In this document: positions 5,701-6,698 of the stretch, piece by piece
Layout of the letters: the number at the start of each line of letters is the position of its first letter
How positions within the stretch are numbered: position 1 is the first letter of the stretch
Assembly (NCBI GenBank): GCA_964543125.1
Contig: CAZIWX010000129.1
Location: 1 to 6,698, forward strand
DNA: 6,698 bases
Origin: CAZIWX01 sp964543125
Lineage (GTDB): Bacteria; Fidelibacterota; UBA8477
Reading direction: 5' to 3'
The notes under the pieces: model-generated
Database searches by the model: none
Seen by the model: only the letters and a program-made list of their open reading frames with translations
Told to the model about the DNA's origin: nothing
Position numbers and translations under genes: made by a program

Positions 5701-5822
5701 TTTCAGCCGTCACCGTGACGGTCTCGGCCATTGAATTTCTGGATAAGATCGATCCCCGGAGCTTCACGGGCAGAATCATGCAGGTGGGTGCGTACGGGGT
5801 AAACAGCAAAACAACAGGTTAA
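2784..5822 (+). CDS. dnaE2: DnaE-type DNA polymerase III alpha subunit, error-prone (DnaE2-like)
   Basis: A family C DNA polymerase of 1012 residues, shorter than replicative DnaE (about 1160). I chose GTG 2784 because GGTGG (2771-2775) lies eight bases upstream; GTG 2772 has no RBS. Domains: PHP (about 1-210), palm, thumb and fingers (about 270-740), helix-hairpin-helix (760-816) and OB fold (908-985). Catalytic aspartates are D345 and D347 in PPDIDVDF and D496 in VKIDLLGN. Other core motifs are CGRGSAAAS (302-310), HPGGVV (453-458), TMGCFYVESPA (543-553) and KPHSASYALVSF (689-700). The PHP domain has lost ligands: LECHSH replaces the usual HxH (E7), DTDG replaces DHG, and GAT replaces GCE, so proofreading there is unlikely. 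The core resembles short alternative DnaE proteins that copy damaged DNA with ImuA and ImuB, as I recall them from deltaproteobacteria. No imu gene is beside it. The family is certain; the mutagenic role is inferred. Confidence 0.93.
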   Translation: MNYIPLECHSHYSLLRGTLSHKFLPALLLQAGHRRFALADTDGVYGLILLNQMAEEHGLDMLAGATLVDGNRHKAVLLVKNAAGYSHLTQLITQKHADSAAFDLQTALHGQLEGLVLLTPDQPLLETFADADTYASLELNGYGLYKWSRRQGIPAVANIPVYYGTQKGHRLHRIMRAIDLNTKLSRLPDNEILPPEYVIHTEAQILKRFPYAPEAVAQTVEVADKCEWRPTLHDFIFPESEVSADYQELRQRALAGVKKRYGKLTPAIRKRLNHELCVIREKHFAKYFLIVRDIVHQCPITCGRGSAAASIVSYALAITHVDPLRHNLFFERFLTPGREDPPDIDVDFPWDQRDAVLDYVFRKYGEAHSALIANHVTFKARAALHEIAKVYGLTESEITLVTKRLGGLWYLSNPFDELARNPLLKDLDLRDPWPEIIKYGFYLGGFPRHLSVHPGGVVLTPGPTANYVPVQTAPKGVKIIQWEKDQAEDFGLVKIDLLGNRSLAVIRDALEAIREHYGVDIPYWRLNPLEDVRTRELIRTGRTMGCFYVESPATRQLLRKMQSGEYEHLVIASSIIRPAANKWIREFVRRLHGGTYDPLHPLLEETLQETYGIMVYQEDVTRVAMALANFTADEGDQLRKIMSKKHKQAKLRDFKKQFYAGARHNGVSADVIEVIWEMIMSFAGYSFCKPHSASYALVSFKSAYIRAHYPAEFMAAVISNQGGYYSAFGYISKARRLGLQILLPDINASEIHYTGLNNMLRVGLMQLKGVRRETLASIVEERDRTGPYTSFEDFLNRRELKVADIRILIKAGCFDSIAAGKTRPQLMWELHQKRHAREMQRKKELTLYADNNFYLPVTPEYNNRTILKHEIEVLGFLISRHPLTLYKPLLQHLPVIKASELHKHVSEEVLLIGWLITGKVVHTKQNAPMEFISFEDTTAIYETTFFPEVYRRFCHLLSKVRPYLIQGLVEEDFSAVTVTVSAIEFLDKIDPRSFTGRIMQVGAYGVNSKTTG

Positions 5823-5945
5823 AGTTACAACCGTAAATTCCATGGATTTAAAATCACCGGATCATGAAATCACCAAATCGTCCCGTTTTCTTATCTCATA
5901 GATTTATCAGCTGAAAACCATATATTTTACTCACAATGAAACCGC
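5823..5945 (+). other. Gap between dnaE and the methyltransferase
   Basis: There is no stem-loop followed by T residues, so no intrinsic terminator. AAATCACC occurs twice (5851-5858 and 5867-5874), with a partial copy AAATCGTCC after it. A TATATT (5921-5926) could be a -10 but has no good -35. An out-of-frame ATG at 5936 opens only a ten-codon ORF. Confidence 0.4.
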
Positions 5946-6575
5946 ATGGAGCTTTCAGGTTTGTTTAGCGTCGTTTTCTTCAGTCTGGGATTTTGTTATC
6001 TGTTAGGCGCCCAATTTGTCCTGAATTGGATGCGCAAGGATTATGCGAATTACGGTGTGCTCCGGAATGTCACGGTGTACTTGCAGGCCGGGATATTTTT
6101 AGTCCAGTTCATATTTGTCTTACTTTCGTTTAAAACACCCACCTGGCCCCTGGGGTTGCCAGATTTATCATCCCCCACCTGGGTCTGGTCGATTGGCCTG
6201 GTATTAATTATCGCCGGCGCTTTCATTGTCTACAGCGCCTTCCGGGAATTCGATTCGATTGACCGCGTACTGGGCCGCCAGGTCACCGTTTTAAAAAAAA
6301 ACGGGATTTATCGATGGAGCCGGAATCCGCAGTATGCCGGATATGGCTTGATCCTGCTGGGGATTCCCTTCTTATGGTATACGGACCACACCCTGGTGGC
6401 GGTTTTGCTGTACGCACCGGTCATTCATCGCCTGGTTCTGGTCGAGGAGGAGCATTTGAAGCTCATATTTAAGGATAAGTACACTGAGTACTGTGAAGAG
6501 ACTTACCGTTATTTCGGGCGCAAGCCGTTGATGACCAAAGTTCATGCTGAAAAATACTCCCTGGGAAATTCCTGA
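5946..6575 (+). CDS. Isoprenylcysteine carboxyl methyltransferase (ICMT/PEMT)-like membrane protein
   Basis: The product has 209 residues with about four hydrophobic segments (7-27, 43-62, 78-98, 130-160). The C-terminal half has the family signature: GIYRWSRNPQYAGY (120-133), matching the R-[HN]-P-x-Y-x-G motif that binds S-adenosylmethionine, then EEEHL (167-171) and KDKYTEYCEETYRYF (176-190), matching the Glu-Glu and Y-x-x-Y pattern. Such proteins methylate small or lipid-linked substrates at the cytoplasmic membrane; in bacteria the substrate is usually unknown. The usual PRW-[IL]-P ending is replaced by RYFGRKP. ATG 5946 has no clear RBS. TTG 5961, nine bases after GGAG (5948-5951), is an alternative start that removes five residues. 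It follows dnaE by 123 bp in the same direction with no terminator seen, so it may be partly cotranscribed. No link to DNA repair is evident. Confidence 0.85.
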   Translation: MELSGLFSVVFFSLGFCYLLGAQFVLNWMRKDYANYGVLRNVTVYLQAGIFLVQFIFVLLSFKTPTWPLGLPDLSSPTWVWSIGLVLIIAGAFIVYSAFREFDSIDRVLGRQVTVLKKNGIYRWSRNPQYAGYGLILLGIPFLWYTDHTLVAVLLYAPVIHRLVLVEEEHLKLIFKDKYTEYCEETYRYFGRKPLMTKVHAEKYSLGNS

Positions 6576-6638
6576 AGCCGAACCGGAAAAGTGAATTCCC
6601 CGAAGTTTGGTCCGAGCCGCGGATGGCCGGAAACCCTG

Positions 6639-6667
6639 TTGTGTAAGCTCGCATGTAGTTGTATTAT
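6639..6667 (+). promoter_or_regulatory. Promoter-like element at the right edge
   Basis: TTGTGT (6639-6644), an exact 17-base spacer and TATTAT (6662-6667, 5 of 6 to consensus). It points to the ATG at the window end, with transcription expected near 6674. Confidence 0.4.
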
Positions 6668-6695
6668 AGCTTAGAAATCAGGGGTGCTTTGAGTT

Positions 6696-6698
6696 ATG
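6696..6698 (+). CDS. Possible start codon of the next gene (truncated by window end)
   Basis: The final three bases are ATG, preceded by AGGGGTG (6680-6686) with a nine-base spacer and by the promoter-like element at 6639-6667. Promoter, RBS and start are correctly ordered, but no coding sequence is visible, so nothing can be said of the product. Confidence 0.3.

Noticed and set aside
1..6698. CRISPR array, insertion sequence, tRNA or rRNA
   Set aside because: No regularly spaced repeats, transposase frames, terminal inverted repeats or RNA-gene signatures were seen on either strand.

Overview
This is a bacterial chromosomal fragment with short intergenic gaps, Shine-Dalgarno sites, GTG/TTG starts and no eukaryotic features. 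The phylum cannot be fixed from the sequence alone. The large polymerase reads like the short alternative DnaE proteins I remember from deltaproteobacteria such as Geobacter, but that is a memory-based comparison and this gene type moves between lineages. I see no transposase, tRNA, rRNA, CRISPR array or phage gene.

Layout. Positions 1-619 (minus strand) hold a CPBP-type membrane protease that runs off the left edge and is split by a one-base frameshift in an A8 run. Positions 620-1062 have no convincing gene. Positions 1063-1524 (minus) encode a small YccF-domain membrane protein. Its leader carries a perfect 10-bp inverted repeat and, further upstream, an excellent ribosome-binding site followed by only a four-codon ORF. 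Positions 1746-2105 (minus) encode a conserved-looking 119-residue protein of unknown function. Positions 2090-2472 (minus) hold two doubtful small ORFs. A divergent regulatory gap (2473-2783) leads into the plus-strand genes: a 1012-residue DnaE-type polymerase (2784-5822), a 123-bp gap, and an isoprenylcysteine methyltransferase-like membrane protein (5946-6575). The last 60 bases look like a promoter, RBS and ATG for another plus-strand gene.

How the genes relate. The polymerase keeps the three catalytic aspartates of family C polymerases but has lost most metal ligands of its PHP domain, as expected for a lesion-bypass (DnaE2-like) enzyme. The partners that usually sit beside such genes (ImuA and ImuB) are not in this window. 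The minus-strand genes are AT-rich and mostly small membrane proteins, while dnaE is visibly GC-rich, so the two halves may have different histories. No defence system or clearly new multi-gene system is supported. The observations most worth a second look are the frameshifted protease, the unusual yccF leader, and the solitary dnaE2-like gene with a hairpin over its start.
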